A stretch of DNA of 64,000 bases, from the NCBI RefSeq assembly GCF_001649575.2, contig NC_051448.1, positions 19,085,565 through 19,149,564 on the forward strand, in the 5' to 3' direction. Position 1 is the first letter of the stretch. Each line of letters starts with the position of its first letter. Source of the stretch: Kryptolebias marmoratus (taxonomy: Eukaryota; Chordata; Actinopteri; Cyprinodontiformes; Rivulidae). Made by a program: the position numbers and the translations under genes. Of this stretch, positions 34,267-45,539 are shown piece after piece. The notes under the pieces are model-generated. The model ran no database searches. It saw only the letters and a list, made by a program, of their open reading frames with translations, and was not told where the DNA came from.

Positions 34267-34568
34267 GTGCCTGTCACTGTGTGAGAGGCAGTGGACACCC
34301 TGGACAGGTCACCAGTCCATCACAGAGACACTTAGAGACAAACAACTATTCACACTCTCACTCACACCTCGGGACAATTTTGAGTTGCCAGTTAACTTAA
34401 CATGCGTATTTTTGGCCTGTGGAAGGAAACCGTAGTACCCGGAGTAAACCCACACCTGCATGGAGAGAGCGTGTAAACTCCACCCAGAAAGGCCAGGAGG
34501 TGAACCTGAGCCTTTCTGCGACAGCTCTAACAACTACTCTACTGTGCTGCCCCACTTGGAAAGTGAGC

Positions 34569-34845
34569 TAAATAATAAAATGTATTTGTGACATTTTTGA
34601 CTTTTGGACTTTGCAACTGGTGTCCCATACCAAGGAAACCTTATAGTTAAATAGGAGTGTGAGTCTCACTTTTCTAGACATCAACAAATTGAAATTGTGA
34701 AATACACACCATGCTTCTGCTTTTTCTGCAGAAAAACACATTTTAAACCTGGAGCAATAGTCATATGATTTAGTCAAGGGTGATAAGTTTAAGTGACAAT
34801 AATCTGACCAGAGAATATTTTATTCAACTGCTAAAGATCTGATGT
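34569..34845. other. Unique AT-rich sequence
   Basis: Nothing recognised. Confidence 0.4.
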
Positions 34846-34849
34846 TTGG

Positions 34850-35180
34850 TTCAGGCAATGATTGGACCTGTTTACCCGACTCTGTGTCATGTGTGATGAT
34901 TATTCTAATTATCCCTTTAAGCCATAGGTTTTTCTGCAATTATGCAGGCAAATATTAATGTTAATATGTCATTGCTCTAATTTACCTCCTGTCACTCCAT
35001 TGCAGCATGCCAAATATTAGCCATCTGGGATGGTGAAGTGCAGGGTAGAAATCTATCTGATCTGTATACTAAGGAGCTGATTAGAAATAATGCTTGATAG
35101 GCAGTCTGCTGAAGGTTTCATGAGATGGAATTTCCATAACTCATTATCCTGCAGGTTTAATAACTGTAATCATTTTAATG
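34850..35180. promoter_or_regulatory. Candidate conserved non-coding element
   Basis: Repeat-free block with aaatattaatgttaatatg, gctctaatttacctcctgtc, gaaataatgcttgatagg and gtaatcattttaatg. It has enhancer-like TAAT word density. Confidence 0.35.
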
Positions 35181-35544
35181 TTTGGAGTACAGCCGCTTCA
35201 ATCAAACATATTCACATTTAAAGGCTGTGTGATTCCTGTTAAAAAGGGTGTTTTTTTTTTTTAATTTTCTCATGGACATGTTCAGAACAGGTTCATTTGT
35301 CGACTGTCAGGTCTGGTCAATGACAGAAGTAGAAAATGGAGTGAGTCAAAGAAATGAAGTACAAAGAATGAGGCAAACTATTACAGCTTGTGCAAAACAC
35401 ATCATGCATTTTTCTGTGAAATCTTTTTCATGATTTTCTAATAAAAACAGATTTGTAATCATTTTTCAGATAGCAGAATGACAGTGGCCTTCTTCTAATG
35501 TTGTTATTGTCTGCTGACATGAAACCTGAGCAATCATAAAACTG

Positions 35545-35650
35545 TCTGTGTCTGTTTATTTGTCTGTCTGTCTGTTAGCAACATACTCATAACTCCCAGC
35601 ATATACTCATTAGATAGATAACTACATCTGATTAACACTTGGAATCACCT
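35545..35650 (+). repeat. R1 fragment, copy 6
   Basis: Only the first third is present: ctgtctgttagcaacatact, actacatctgattaacactt, ggaatca. Another sliver (atgttagcaaaatatctcac) is at 36777-36797. Confidence 0.6.
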
Positions 35651-36230
35651 GGTTAATAACTGCACACCCTAAGAATATAAGAAAATAGTTAGATTATCTT
35701 GCTTTGCCCATACATTTACAGTTTACTGCAAAGTAAAGCAAGTCATTTTCAGACATCTTTACTTGTAACACCAAGCTTTAAAAACTTGAAATGTACAACC
35801 TCGTTTTATTAACTTCACCTTCTAATTTTCAAATAATGATTTGTATGAAATATTTGTCCTGAAAACTATGACAACAGGAACATGTCTCTAAAGGTGCTCC
35901 AACATAAATAATGCATTGGCATTATGTTAGGGGTTCTCTACATGGGGTTTCTGAGTGAGGTCCAACAGCGACGGCACTTCAGCACCGAGACAGAGCCGCA
36001 GAAACACGAAACACACATGACAGACCACACAGCTTGTCTCTGGTCCTCGGCTCCTTTTCAAAACCGTGTAATCATCACGGGGTGCTGCTGAGGACAAAGA
36101 AATTGTCACAGTCGTTTCAGTCTTTCCTTCCTCCTGCTGCCTTCCATGCTCGCTGCTGCCACTGCTCTGACAGGCAGAAGGCTTTAAACCCACCTGTCAC
36201 CTTAGATTGGCAGGCTGAAAGGTGTGTGAC
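35651..36230. other. Unique sequence; GC-richer possible conserved block at 35930-36210
   Basis: The block 35930-36210 contrasts with AT-rich flanks and carries overlapping frames on both strands without recognisable domains. It may be regulatory. Confidence 0.3.
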
Positions 36231-36232
36231 AA

Positions 36233-36254
36233 TGTGTGTGTGTGTGTGTGTGTC
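36233..36254. repeat. (GT)n microsatellite
   Basis: About 10-11 GT units; a second interrupted GT tract lies at 36713-36731. Confidence 0.9.
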
Positions 36255-37550
36255 CAAGCACAGATACCTGTTTGAGCAGAATGACTGGCAGGTTAGTGTC
36301 TCAAAAGAGTGCCACAGAACTGTCACTCCAATTGACAAGACACTGTGCCTTAGTTGGCACCTATTAATGTAAACTCATTAAATGAAACTTTATATATATA
36401 TTTGGTGACACAGGTATTGTAAAAAAATATCCTTTTTATTGGCAACGAAAAAGTTACTGTGATTTTCTTGAAACTCAACACTGTTTTAATTTTAAATTAT
36501 CGCTAAAATGACTGGATTTAAGATTGAATGCAGAATCTATGAATTTATAATTGTTTGAAAGGATATTAAACCACAGAGCAGGTAAAATACATGACATTAA
36601 TACAGTCAGCCGTTAGAACAACTCGACTAACACCAGAAAATGTTGCATCAGATGGAAGTGCTTATTAAATTTTAGTACAATCAATCATGCAGGGGCACCA
36701 CAAATGAGGGAGTGTGTGCGTGTGTGTGTGGGCGGTGGGGGGGCAAAATGTGATGGCTACCCCCGTACATGACAATATGTTAGCAAAATATCTCACAGTC
36801 CACCTGAAATTTAACCTTTTGGCGTTTTCTTTTCATCATCTGCATTTAAATCACGTCTTAAAATAAATGAACTGACTGCCAACTTTTCAGATAGAAATTT
36901 TACCAGCTTATGTCCAAAATAAAGTTTGAATAACACAAACTCTAAGCGAGATTTTAGGGTAAAATGCAATTATCCTTGCATGACTTTTGCCTCTCACGAA
37001 AATCTTCTTCACCTTTAAGTTTGTCCTCTGAATCGTGTCTCCTGAGAGTGAAACACTGAAACTTTTCTAGCAGTGGGTGCAGAGATACGTGTCAGTCACC
37101 CCAAACAGGAAGCAGCTCCTGGAAACTTTCAGTGTTTTTTAGTCTGCCTCCATTAGTCTCCTCAGCACATTAAAATTACAGAGCCTGCTTGCATATAGAG
37201 ATAAATTGACTGAGGGGGTTAAGATTAATTTTTGACTATCACTCACAGTATAAACAAAAACTTACGCTGCACCTCTCATAGTAAAGCGTACTTGTGACAA
37301 AACACTTTGTCTGAAAAGGTATAAAAAAGATTTTTTTCTACAAAGGATATTAAAGACAACACAAACAAAAGTTAGCAACAAATGTTAGCTAGATGCTGCC
37401 ATTCATGCAAAGTAGAGCTACACTTTTTATTTGACTTTTTGAAAGATGCTTTTATGTGGCTGGAAAACAAACAAGAAAGAAATGTTGGTATTTTATTTTT
37501 GTTATTTTAAAAGCTGATCATTTAAAGGTCTATAATAAGTAAAAGAGATA
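36255..37550. other. AT-rich sequence, no clear feature
   Basis: A G-rich run at 36730-36744 beside the second GT tract and a sliver of R1 at 36777. Otherwise nothing recognised. Confidence 0.4.
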
Positions 37551-37554
37551 TTCT

Positions 37555-37790
37555 GATCATTTAGAGATGGGGTACAGTGGAAAAGCTATGAAGAATTAAT
37601 ATTATACCTGTTGTATATAGCTGTTTGAATTGCCTCAGTTTGGTGAAATACAATTTATGTCCAACAGATAACAAGCCTGACAAGCTAATGGTGAGCTTGA
37701 AGCCAAGACTTAGGTGGATTTCTGCCGTCTAAAACAACTCCTGTCTCCAAAACTTCAAAGTGGCCTTGACATATTAAACAGTAATATTGC
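37555..37790 (+). mobile_element. R2 MITE arm
   Basis: gatggggtacagtggaaaag, attatacctgttgtatatag, gcctcagtttggtgaaatac, ctgacaagctaatggtgagc, gatttctgccgtctaaaaca follow the left-arm order of R2. Confidence 0.6.
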
Positions 37791-37939
37791 ACATTGCAAG
37801 CTTTTATAATCATGTGGAGCTCTACATGTTATATAAAATTTGTACTGCTGAAAAAAAAAAACCTAGACATGAATAACTTTTAAAAAAAAACATGTTTGAT
37901 TTCAATAAAATGTCTTGAAAAATGTTCCAAATCAAAGGA

Positions 37940-38275
37940 GTCTGATTATCCCTGAGGCCATGACCGGCAGTAATCCTGTGGTCTGACGACATGTTTAGGT
38001 AGTTAAACTGTACATCGTTACAGCTGTCGCTTTGTAAAGAAATCCCACAGCCTGAGCCGCCGCCGACGACGACTCCCTGCTCTCTAATGTCTGTCGCCTG
38101 TCACTCTCTGCTGATTGGCAGGTTGCATTCTGGAGGTGAGCCACCAAACTGCCACCTCAGCAGGTGCCTGGGGGCCTGGCTGTGCCGATATGATTTATGT
38201 GGGGGCTGATTGTGTCACTTGCTCTGCAAATTGATTGTGTCACTCTGTCCTGTAAACCAGCGCCCTGGTGAGGCT
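37940..38275. promoter_or_regulatory. Strong candidate conserved non-coding element
   Basis: About 330 bp of balanced GC, free of repeats, with tttaggtagttaaactgtac, ctgattggcaggttgcattc, gatatgatttatg and a duplicated ctgattgtgtcact / ttgattgtgtcact pair (38204-38243). No ORF on either strand explains it. Texture is that of fish developmental enhancers. Confidence 0.4.
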
Positions 38276-38935
38276 CAGGGAAAAAAAAAAAATTTAAAAA
38301 AAATCTTGAGGCAGTTCATTTTAAAGAGGAAAGTGAAGTGAAAGTGTAGATTAAAAAAAAAAGTTACATACCTTGTTGATACTTTTAAGTGCAGGCTTTG
38401 TCTTTGAAGATGTAGGTCAATAAATCCTTGAGCGCGTCGAAGTGTCTGCATGGCCTCAAAGGACGAGCGTGAAGAGGCTTTCCAACCAAACGCACGGTTC
38501 ATCACGCGGTTCAGGCTCATTCGATTGTAAGACACTCTTGCTTGTGCATCAGCCCGGCTCAATTAAGTGGAGAGAATTCAGATGAGTGCTCCTCTGCCCC
38601 TCATTTGGTTTTATAATTCACTCAGAGGACATCTGCAAACGGAAAAAGGAGAACGGTGTTTGAAACTCAAGTACAGGTTGATGAGGCTGAGAATAATAGC
38701 AGATCACAGGCTAAAGTGAGGAGAGGTTTTAAAGGTTAGATAATGCATAAATCCTCTTAACCTCAGGTTCAGGAGAAATGTTAAAGTAGACGTGTGAACC
38801 TAATGTTTCTTCCTTTTTGTATTTTTCAGTCATTACAAGAGGAACAAATGAATAAAGGAAACAATTGCCACCATCTTCTCTGAAAGCCTGCTCCTGTGAT
38901 AGTTGTGTGGATGGTTAATTTCGTCATGTAGGAAG

Positions 38936-38970
38936 TATTAAAGAGATAGTTCAAATGTTTTGAAGTGTGG
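38936..38970 (+). mobile_element. R2 MITE terminal fragment
   Basis: attaaagagatagttcaaat is the R2 terminal word; no interior follows. Confidence 0.4.
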
Positions 38971-38979
38971 TGAAGAAGG

Positions 38980-39085
38980 TAAATGGTAAATGGCTCACAG
39001 TTATAAAGCGCCTTTTTAACTTCTCTAGGTTTTACAAAGTGCCCAACATTGCTTTTTATTCACTTATTTACATGCACACTCATAC
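38980..39085 (+). mobile_element. R6 retroelement tail
   Basis: taaatggtaaatggctcaca, ttataaagcgcctttttaac, ttttacaaagtgccc, then gcacactcatacagtgc: the plus-strand version of the R6 repeat. Confidence 0.55.
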
Positions 39086-39299
39086 AGTGCTATCTATTAT
39101 ATATACTTTTATATATTTTACACATTATAGTAAATCAGAAATCAAATACTTTACATTACATATTTTAATTTAATTGGTCTTACTCTGTTGAAATTTGAAT
39201 TCACTTTGACATTTCAGAGGTTTTTGATTTTTTTTTTTGTAAAATTACAAGCCTTTTATATCAACCATGGCCGATTTATGACAACAATAAAGCAAAATA

Positions 39300-39520
39300 A
39301 AAACATCCAAAAGTGTGAATACTTTAGATAGACACTGTAGCATACTTACTACAGCATTTTGGGTTGTTTTTGTTGTTTCCGTGTGGATGAAGACATTTCT
39401 TGAAATGGTGCCGTGTTTACAAGGATATTTTTAGAAATGACGAATAAAAGATTGTTTTAGAAAAATTGCATTTCTTTGTGGACAAGACCAAAGAGAGTGA
39501 CAGTGTGGATTGCCATCACC
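39300..39520. mobile_element. Possible worn DNA-transposon end
   Basis: gttgtttccgtgtggatgaa, gaaatggtgccgtgtttaca and aggatatttttagaaatgac look like fish TIR elements of the R3/R4 kind, but no partner end was identified. Confidence 0.3.
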
Positions 39521-41920
39521 CTGGATGTTTTTTTTTAATTGTGATAATCCAACCACACTCTAATACACACATGGGCATCGTACAGCGGACAGGCCTCATC
39601 TGAGTTTCAGGAGGTTAATGAAAATCACAAATCAAATACATATCATTCTGCACACAAGTCAAAAATCTCTTCTTTGTTTTAAAACTGGCTTTTGCAGTGC
39701 TTTTATTTTGAAGGTGAGTGGGTGAACACGTCTGCAGCCTCCTGTGTGTGCGCTGGCAGTTGAGTCTCTCCAGTGGGATGTTGAGTTTAAAAGATTTAGA
39801 AGTTATTGTTATTCAGTTCACAGTAAAACGAAAGCAAAACAGAAAACAAGGACTAATGCAGAATCTAAATTAACAACACATGGACTCATATATGTTTATT
39901 TACTGACGCCAGTGGCAAAGCAGTGAGCTTCGATTGTGGAGAACATTGTAAACAAGACTAAAAACACAAAAGTACAGTGCAGACACACATCAGAAGCTTA
40001 ACTGCTCAAACTAAAAGCAAAAAGTCCTTTTCACTCAGATTTGAATTAATAACCTCCTGGCAGCTGTCCTTCTTGTCTACCACACGTATGAAACATGACT
40101 TCAGCATTCAAACTCAGCAAAAAGTAGTTCTTTCAGTGGAGAAAAAGAAATACAAAAACATAAAAAAAATTATTTTGTAAATTTGATGCTGGTGTTTTAA
40201 ATACTTAAAAAACATATGTTTTCCCCAGCTGCTTTTTTGAAAATGTTTAATATTTACGTCATTTATAAAATGCTTACCGTCGCCATATGTCTGTTTCCGA
40301 TTTTATTTGTTCTGTTAAAATGCCAACTCTTAGCAGCTAATGAAAATCATGTTTGTAGCTTATTATAAAACGTACATTTGTCTGAACCCGGCCCTATGAA
40401 ACAGTACTGGTTCTGGCTGTGGCCCTTTGGGGAAAACACTGCCCACCCCAGTTCTGAGAGGTCGTGGAAAGCGTCCACGAGGGGGCGTCATGCTGCAAAC
40501 GAATTAAACTCTACTTAAATTGTTTGTAAACTGTATGGAAATTGTCAGCCAAGACCCAGCAAAGGCCATCCAGGTTCTGGCTTTTTTTCGTTTGTTTATT
40601 TGTTTTGATTTTTTGACATTATAGTAGGGTTGTCATTGTATCTAAAGGTAACCTATTCAAAGATAAAAGGTTGTGGTTAGTTTGTATAATTAAAATGAAA
40701 AAAAAATGCCTCAAGTTTTGAGTTTAGGGACACTTTGCTGTAAAGATTCAAGTAAAGACTGGATCATTAGCATGTGCAACACCTACACAAGACACAACAA
40801 GCTGAAGCATCCAAATAAACAAATAATACCTCTGCCTGAGCCATCACTCTCATAGTCATCATCAGGTCATAGCACATTTTGTCACTCACTCACATTGCCT
40901 CAATAGCTCTGTGTCACAATAGCACATCCCACACTGCAGACAGCATATCACGACCCGATCATCACCCACACATTGTCACAGACTATGATTGTCCAGACAG
41001 AAGGACTGCTGAGAATGACTGTGTTGATTTGACCTATCTCTATGATGAAACACCTTTTGGGACCATTGGTCGTGACACTGGATTGTTATAGTAAAACATA
41101 TTTTAAAAATAGGGCTTTTAAATGTCCTCCTAGCATCAGGTGTAAGTAATAACCTGCTAAAGGGGATGAGTGACTCCTGCTTAAACTGCTCTGCCATCTT
41201 GTGCAATTCATTTTAAGAATGTACAAAAAGAACAAAATATTCTGAGATTACTTACTGGATTCTTTTTCATTAATGTATTAAATTAAAAGGAAATGACTAT
41301 GATCTGCCTCCATCCATTTGTCTAAATCTCCATTCTCCTTTTGTGGGCTTTACTTTCTGCCAACTTTCTATAATCCTTTGCCATGTTGGGAATACTGTGC
41401 AGCTCTTGACATTTGGTGATAATAAGAAAGTGTGAGGTTTTTGTGGACTGTAAATCGGGAGGACTAGAGGTTTTAATTCTACAGGGAGCATCAAACATTA
41501 AAGAGGAAGAAAAAATGAAAGAAACTAGAAAAATTTCTTAAAAACTTTGAGTCATACCAATGCTTCTTCCTCTCAAAATTCTAACATACATAACTATGTT
41601 TTATAAAGTTTAATAATATTACTATTGATACTTTCTTTTGTAACAACCAAAGCTGACAACATCCCAATATTTTGATGCATAAACTCTTTAAGCGTAAAGA
41701 GAAGCAAAATCAAAATAAATGTAAAGCTGCTGCCTGTGGCTCATTAGAGTCACCATGTAAACACACACCTGTGTCCTGTACTTTCTAATAGAACAGGCAG
41801 ATAGAAATACTAAGTAAAAATTAAGTCTCAAAACAAGAGTCACTGTGCAAAAACCATAAATTGTACTGAAAAAAAAAAAAAATCCCGAACCGTTAATGGC
41901 AGAAGCATCTGGTCATCACA
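39521..41920. other. Mostly unique AT-rich sequence
   Basis: No repeat family was recognised apart from A-runs at 41868-41880. The plus frame 40879-41091 (70 codons, D/H/T-rich) has no known domain. A CTCF-like site at 40475 is listed separately. Confidence 0.35.
40475..40490 (+). promoter_or_regulatory. CTCF-like motif
   Basis: CCACGAGGGGGCGTCA matches the CTCF core CCANNAGGGGGCGCTR at nearly all strong positions. It sits in a short GC-rich island (40440-40495) in AT-rich DNA and overlaps a small hairpin, cgtgga/tccacg. Confidence 0.4.
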
Positions 41921-41924
41921 CATG

Positions 41925-42650
41925 ACAATTTTTGTGTCGATAGAGTTCTATGTAGGAAATATGACAAGTTTAAATAAAAACCTTTACTTCTAGTTTTGAA
42001 GAGAAAAATATGAGTTTTCATACAATGAAAGTTAATGAGAGTTTGGGTGTGAGTACTCTGTACTCTGAGGGGATTTGAGATAAAATCTCAAGTATTATAG
42101 AGGTAAGAGATACACTGAGTGAAAGGCAACATCTATGCTTTGATGTACAAACTGTATTTTTTTAAAAAAAGGGTAAAGATTGTTAAAATAGTAGGTGTGT
42201 TGCAAAACTTTTGGAAAGTTTAGACAGCTGACAGTTACTCTCATATTCTAAGTCAAACATTCTGTGTTAAATTCTTTAAAAATCGTTTAACTGTGGGAAA
42301 AAATCCCAGTTGAGTTACGAAAAGTCCAACTTTCATTGACCAGTTCCTTCTTTTATAAAGTATGCCCTATAAAGCGTCAAACAGGGCTGGGTTTTCTCGC
42401 TTGTCCAGTAAGATTCTTCTGTATGTGAATTTTTTTTCCCCCGTCTATGTCAGTCAATGCACTGCTATCAAAAGTCACAGCACAGTATTACTGATCAAGC
42501 CACATGCTTCGATGTATTTTTTAACAAGGGTTTTTCCTAAGCTGCAAGAGGGGTCGTAAACCAAAAGTTAAGTCAGAAAAAGAAGAATAACTGCTGAGTA
42601 GTAACAATGTTGCTTCGGTGCTTATAAATACGTTGTGACACCCTTAATAA
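41925..42650 (+). repeat. R5 interspersed repeat, copy 2
   Basis: gttctatgtaggaaatatga, cttctagttttgaagagaaa, gtttgggtgtgagtactctg, ctctgaggggatttgaga, cctaagctgcaagagggg, aaaaagaagaataactgctg, tcggtgcttataaatacg. Same order as copy 1 at 20600. Confidence 0.6.
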
Positions 42651-43360
42651 TTCAAGCACATGACCTCATTTCAAGCCAACATTCCAAAAAAAAGTCTCAG
42701 TAGCATCTGTGTAAATTCAGTGACTAAAAACAAAAGTCATTGTGGCCACTCCCAGAGGGCATCCACTCCCAGCAGGCAATCCACACAATTACCAAAACAG
42801 GATCATCGGTGACATTCTCCACACCTCTAAGCCTGAGAGAGACTCGGAGCGCAGACCTCCGTTTCTCATCTGAAGCAGCGTTGCCTGGTTACCTGCAGCA
42901 GGTTGCTCACGGAGCAGCAGTGTTAAGCACGGATTGAAAGGTCAGCCTGTGGGTCCTGCCAAGTACTTTATCAAATCACACAGCTGTATGGCTGTTGGGG
43001 ATTGGAGCGAGTGTGTCTGTGTGTGTTTTGCCATATGTGTTTGTGCTGCGCGCAAATGTTGAGAATCAGCTGTGCTTGCCTTGGCTGACCATGCATCTAA
43101 GACCATCTTTAAACTCAATAGCTACAGAGATTTTCTTGTTGTTCTCAAAATAACACATACTTCACCGATGATCAAACATGTTGTAGAATTAGCTGGTTCT
43201 TCAGGGAGAAATAGACAAACATGAGTGTTATAGGAGGAGAACTGCTTGTATTGATACTTTAAATCCTAACATGTTTGGAATTTTAGCTCCACATTGCAAC
43301 TATTTTATTGGAATGGCCACCTCCTATTAATTATTATGGCCTGCCACCAAAAGGTGATAA
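42651..43360. other. Unique sequence; possible conserved block at 42720-42960
   Basis: GC-richer block without a recognisable domain in its frames; possible enhancer. A GT-rich stretch is at 43012-43030. Confidence 0.35.
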
Positions 43361-43364
43361 TGTT

Positions 43365-43780
43365 TTTGCCTTTGTCTGTGTGAGTATGTTTCTTAGAAGG
43401 GACTTTATTGTATTTGATTAAACTTCTGTCACTTTTACAAATATTGAGCTACAATTTGACATGGTAACAGCTGAGAGTCATCCCAAAACATGTACTCCAA
43501 GTGCTACATGTCTTAAGACTGTGGGAATCAACTCTGTCTGTTAGCAGAATATCTCACCTGACAGATTTTAATGCAACTTTTAGAAAGTACTCACTGAATG
43601 TACATCTGTTTAATTTTTGGAGTCAACACAATTCAAGGTGACGACCACAGCTAATCAACCTTAGAAACCACAAAAATGTTCATCAGTGTTACAGATAATG
43701 AGTTAAAGCGTGATGGGGTAGTAGATGGGGGTCATCCCCAACACATACTTTGAGACCTAACAAATCATGTGGGATCTTGT
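43365..43780 (+). repeat. R1 interspersed repeat, two partial copies in tandem (7 and 8)
   Basis: 43425-43520 holds the downstream half (ttacaaatattgagctacaa, acagctgagagtcatccc, acatgtactccaagtg). 43530-43780 starts again with tctgtctgttagcagaatat and runs to catccccaacacatactttg. So one copy is followed head-to-tail by another. Confidence 0.8.
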
Positions 43781-44395
43781 TATAAACAAGCTGCACATAT
43801 TGTCTGTCGATGCTCAACATGAAACTCTGTCGGCATGCTATGTTGATTTCTTCAGGAAGTGTTAGAGCTTTCATTTTATCATAGGAGAGTGAAAGAGTCA
43901 GGAGGTTGGTCACAGCTGTGTGGTGTAAGCAGAGATTTGCTGCAACCGTAAAACCAGCAGGGAAAATTTGTGTTGCATTTAGCATCAGTTTCTCAAACAA
44001 GTCCTAGAAATGATTAAAAGTTCACAGAATCCGATGTGGCAGCAGGGTTTATGACCAATAGTCAGAGTCATGAAACACTGGCTGGTGTCATTTAATCAAG
44101 ATAATAAAGAGAAGCATGTAGGAACCACAAGAACATATTATTTTATCAGGGCCTGTATAGCTTTGAATACCTCACTGTAAATTATGTTCCTGCCTCAATG
44201 CGTGCTGTGAAAGACTGTGATAATATGGGATAGCAACTGCTCCCAATGATGCCAAAGCACAATGAAAACATTGGTTCCTGAATAAGGATAAATTAGGTGG
44301 AGAGATTATAAGAATCAGTAATAGGTCGACCATGTAGATTCTAAAGCACGTCAGTCTTTTATTTCTCTTTTTCTAGTGTTAATCCAATATACCTG
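43781..44395. other. Unique AT-rich sequence
   Basis: The 103-codon minus frame 43689-44000 starts inside R1 and has no known domain. Confidence 0.4.
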
Positions 44396-44399
44396 ACAA

Positions 44400-44605
44400 G
44401 GTGTGGTCCTTGATGGTCAAACATTTTACAATTTCACTTTCATCGGACTACAACACCTTCTTCTATATGTTTTGTCTGTTTCCAATTTTACTTTGGGCGA
44501 ATTCCAATTTGCTTTTTTTCTGATCACTCTTCCATGAAGCCCAGCTCTGATTAATGTCCTGCTTAACTGGTCTGTGAGCTTTGGTGGACGACCCTCTCTT
44601 GATAA
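44400..44605 (-). pseudogene. Tc1-like transposase fragment
   Basis: Read on the minus strand, caagagagggtcgtccacca begins a stretch encoding GRPPKLTDQLSRTLI-like residues, the second helix-turn-helix region of Tc1-type transposases. It then jumps to HGRVIRKKANW and ends with a decayed copy of the segment before the catalytic DDE core (KTYRRRCCSPMK, where an intact protein has a W-SDE motif). The middle third of that region is deleted and frames are broken. No inverted terminal repeats were seen close by. A short relic of a Tc1/mariner element. Confidence 0.75.
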
Positions 44606-44674
44606 GTTTGCTTTGATGGCACAATCTATTTTATCTCTTATACCGCTGAAATGCTGGCAGTAATGTTTTTACCT

Positions 44675-44975
44675 GTGCGTGTGTGTTCTTGTTTGTCTGT
44701 CTGTTAGCAAAGTAGATCATGAACAGCTAGATGGATTTTACTGAAATCTCAAAAATAATTTGATGAACATCCACAAATTAATTTCTGAAGTCAACCTATT
44801 TCTAGTTGCCTGCCACAGCAAAGTATTAGCAAATACTGAAAACCTTATGACTCAGCCATTTCTACAGATATTGAGCTGAAGTTTGAGGTGGTAGTAGATG
44901 AAAGTCATCTCCAACACATACTTTGAGCACTAACACATCATTCAAGATTGAACATAATGTTATTTAAATGTCATG
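44675..44975 (+). repeat. R1 interspersed repeat, copy 9
   Basis: tctgtctgttagcaaagtag, gatggattttactgaaatct, gaacatccacaaattaattt, ctacagatattgagctgaag, tggtagtagatgaaagtcat, caacacatactttgagcact. Confidence 0.85.
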
Positions 44976-45161
44976 TTTATGCCTTCACAGCCTCAACACT
45001 GTCGACATTTACACGGTCTACGCTCAGCACATGTACATTTGTGAAGTCACAAGGATGTTGCTCGGTTAAAAAAAACAGCAACCACCTAAACAAGTTGTGT
45101 AATGAAAAGCATAGCAGTTTGATATCTAATGTAGAATTGTTTTTTAAGCCTAAAAAACTAT

Positions 45162-45179
45162 AAAAAAAAAAAAAAAAAA
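45162..45179. repeat. Poly-A tract
   Basis: About 18 A in a row after ctataa; simple sequence. Confidence 0.9.
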
Positions 45180-45539
45180 CAGGCCCTCGTTTGGTTAATC
45201 ATTAGCTGAGCCTGAACAAAGACTTTTCCCTCTTTCTCCATACTCTGCGCTCTGTGAATGATGTCACGACTAATAAGGTACAAACTATTGACTATCCTTT
45301 TAATACGTATCTGAAGACCTTGCCAAGAAACCCTACAAAGACTATCGACGGTCTGGCAGATTTTGACGCTGTAGCAGGTTCATCATCCTGCAGGAACGGG
45401 ACATGTGAGGATGTTTAAAGTGTATTAAACGTAAAGTTTTACTTTAGTAGTTTGAAAAAAAAGAGAAATCTACAAATACATTCAAGTATTTTTGAATGCA
45501 GTATCTACAGCCTCTATTTCTGATCCAAAGCCTGGTCTG

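Larger units (their letters stand above)
33459..34568 (-). mobile_element. SINE insertion with 9-bp TSD, interrupted by a MITE
   Basis: The flanks aaagtaagc (33459-33467) and aaagtgagc (34560-34568) are a 9-bp TSD with one mismatch. The element between them is the SINE in minus orientation: (CCAT)n tail and gggttacagggagct at 33468-33520, then, after an insertion, caccctggacaggtcaccag, cctcgggacaattttgagtt, and the tRNA-like head reading ggggcagcacagtagag, agttgttagagct (box A-like), aggttcacctcctgg (box B-like). Without the insertion the SINE is about 350 bp, full length. The interruption is a separate MITE at 33525-34266. Confidence 0.8.

Noticed and set aside
35545..35580. Repeated tctgtctgtctg as a CRISPR-like or satellite array
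   Set aside because: It is a short simple repeat that begins an R1 copy; no spacers.
36034..36372. 112-codon plus frame
   Set aside because: Includes the GT microsatellite (Cys-Val repeat) and overlaps other open frames.
40879..41091. 70-codon D/H/T-rich frame
   Set aside because: No domain, no second exon, no repeat partner; chance cannot be excluded.
42740..42765. Second CTCF-like word (ccactcccagagggc)
   Set aside because: Spacing inside the core is wrong.
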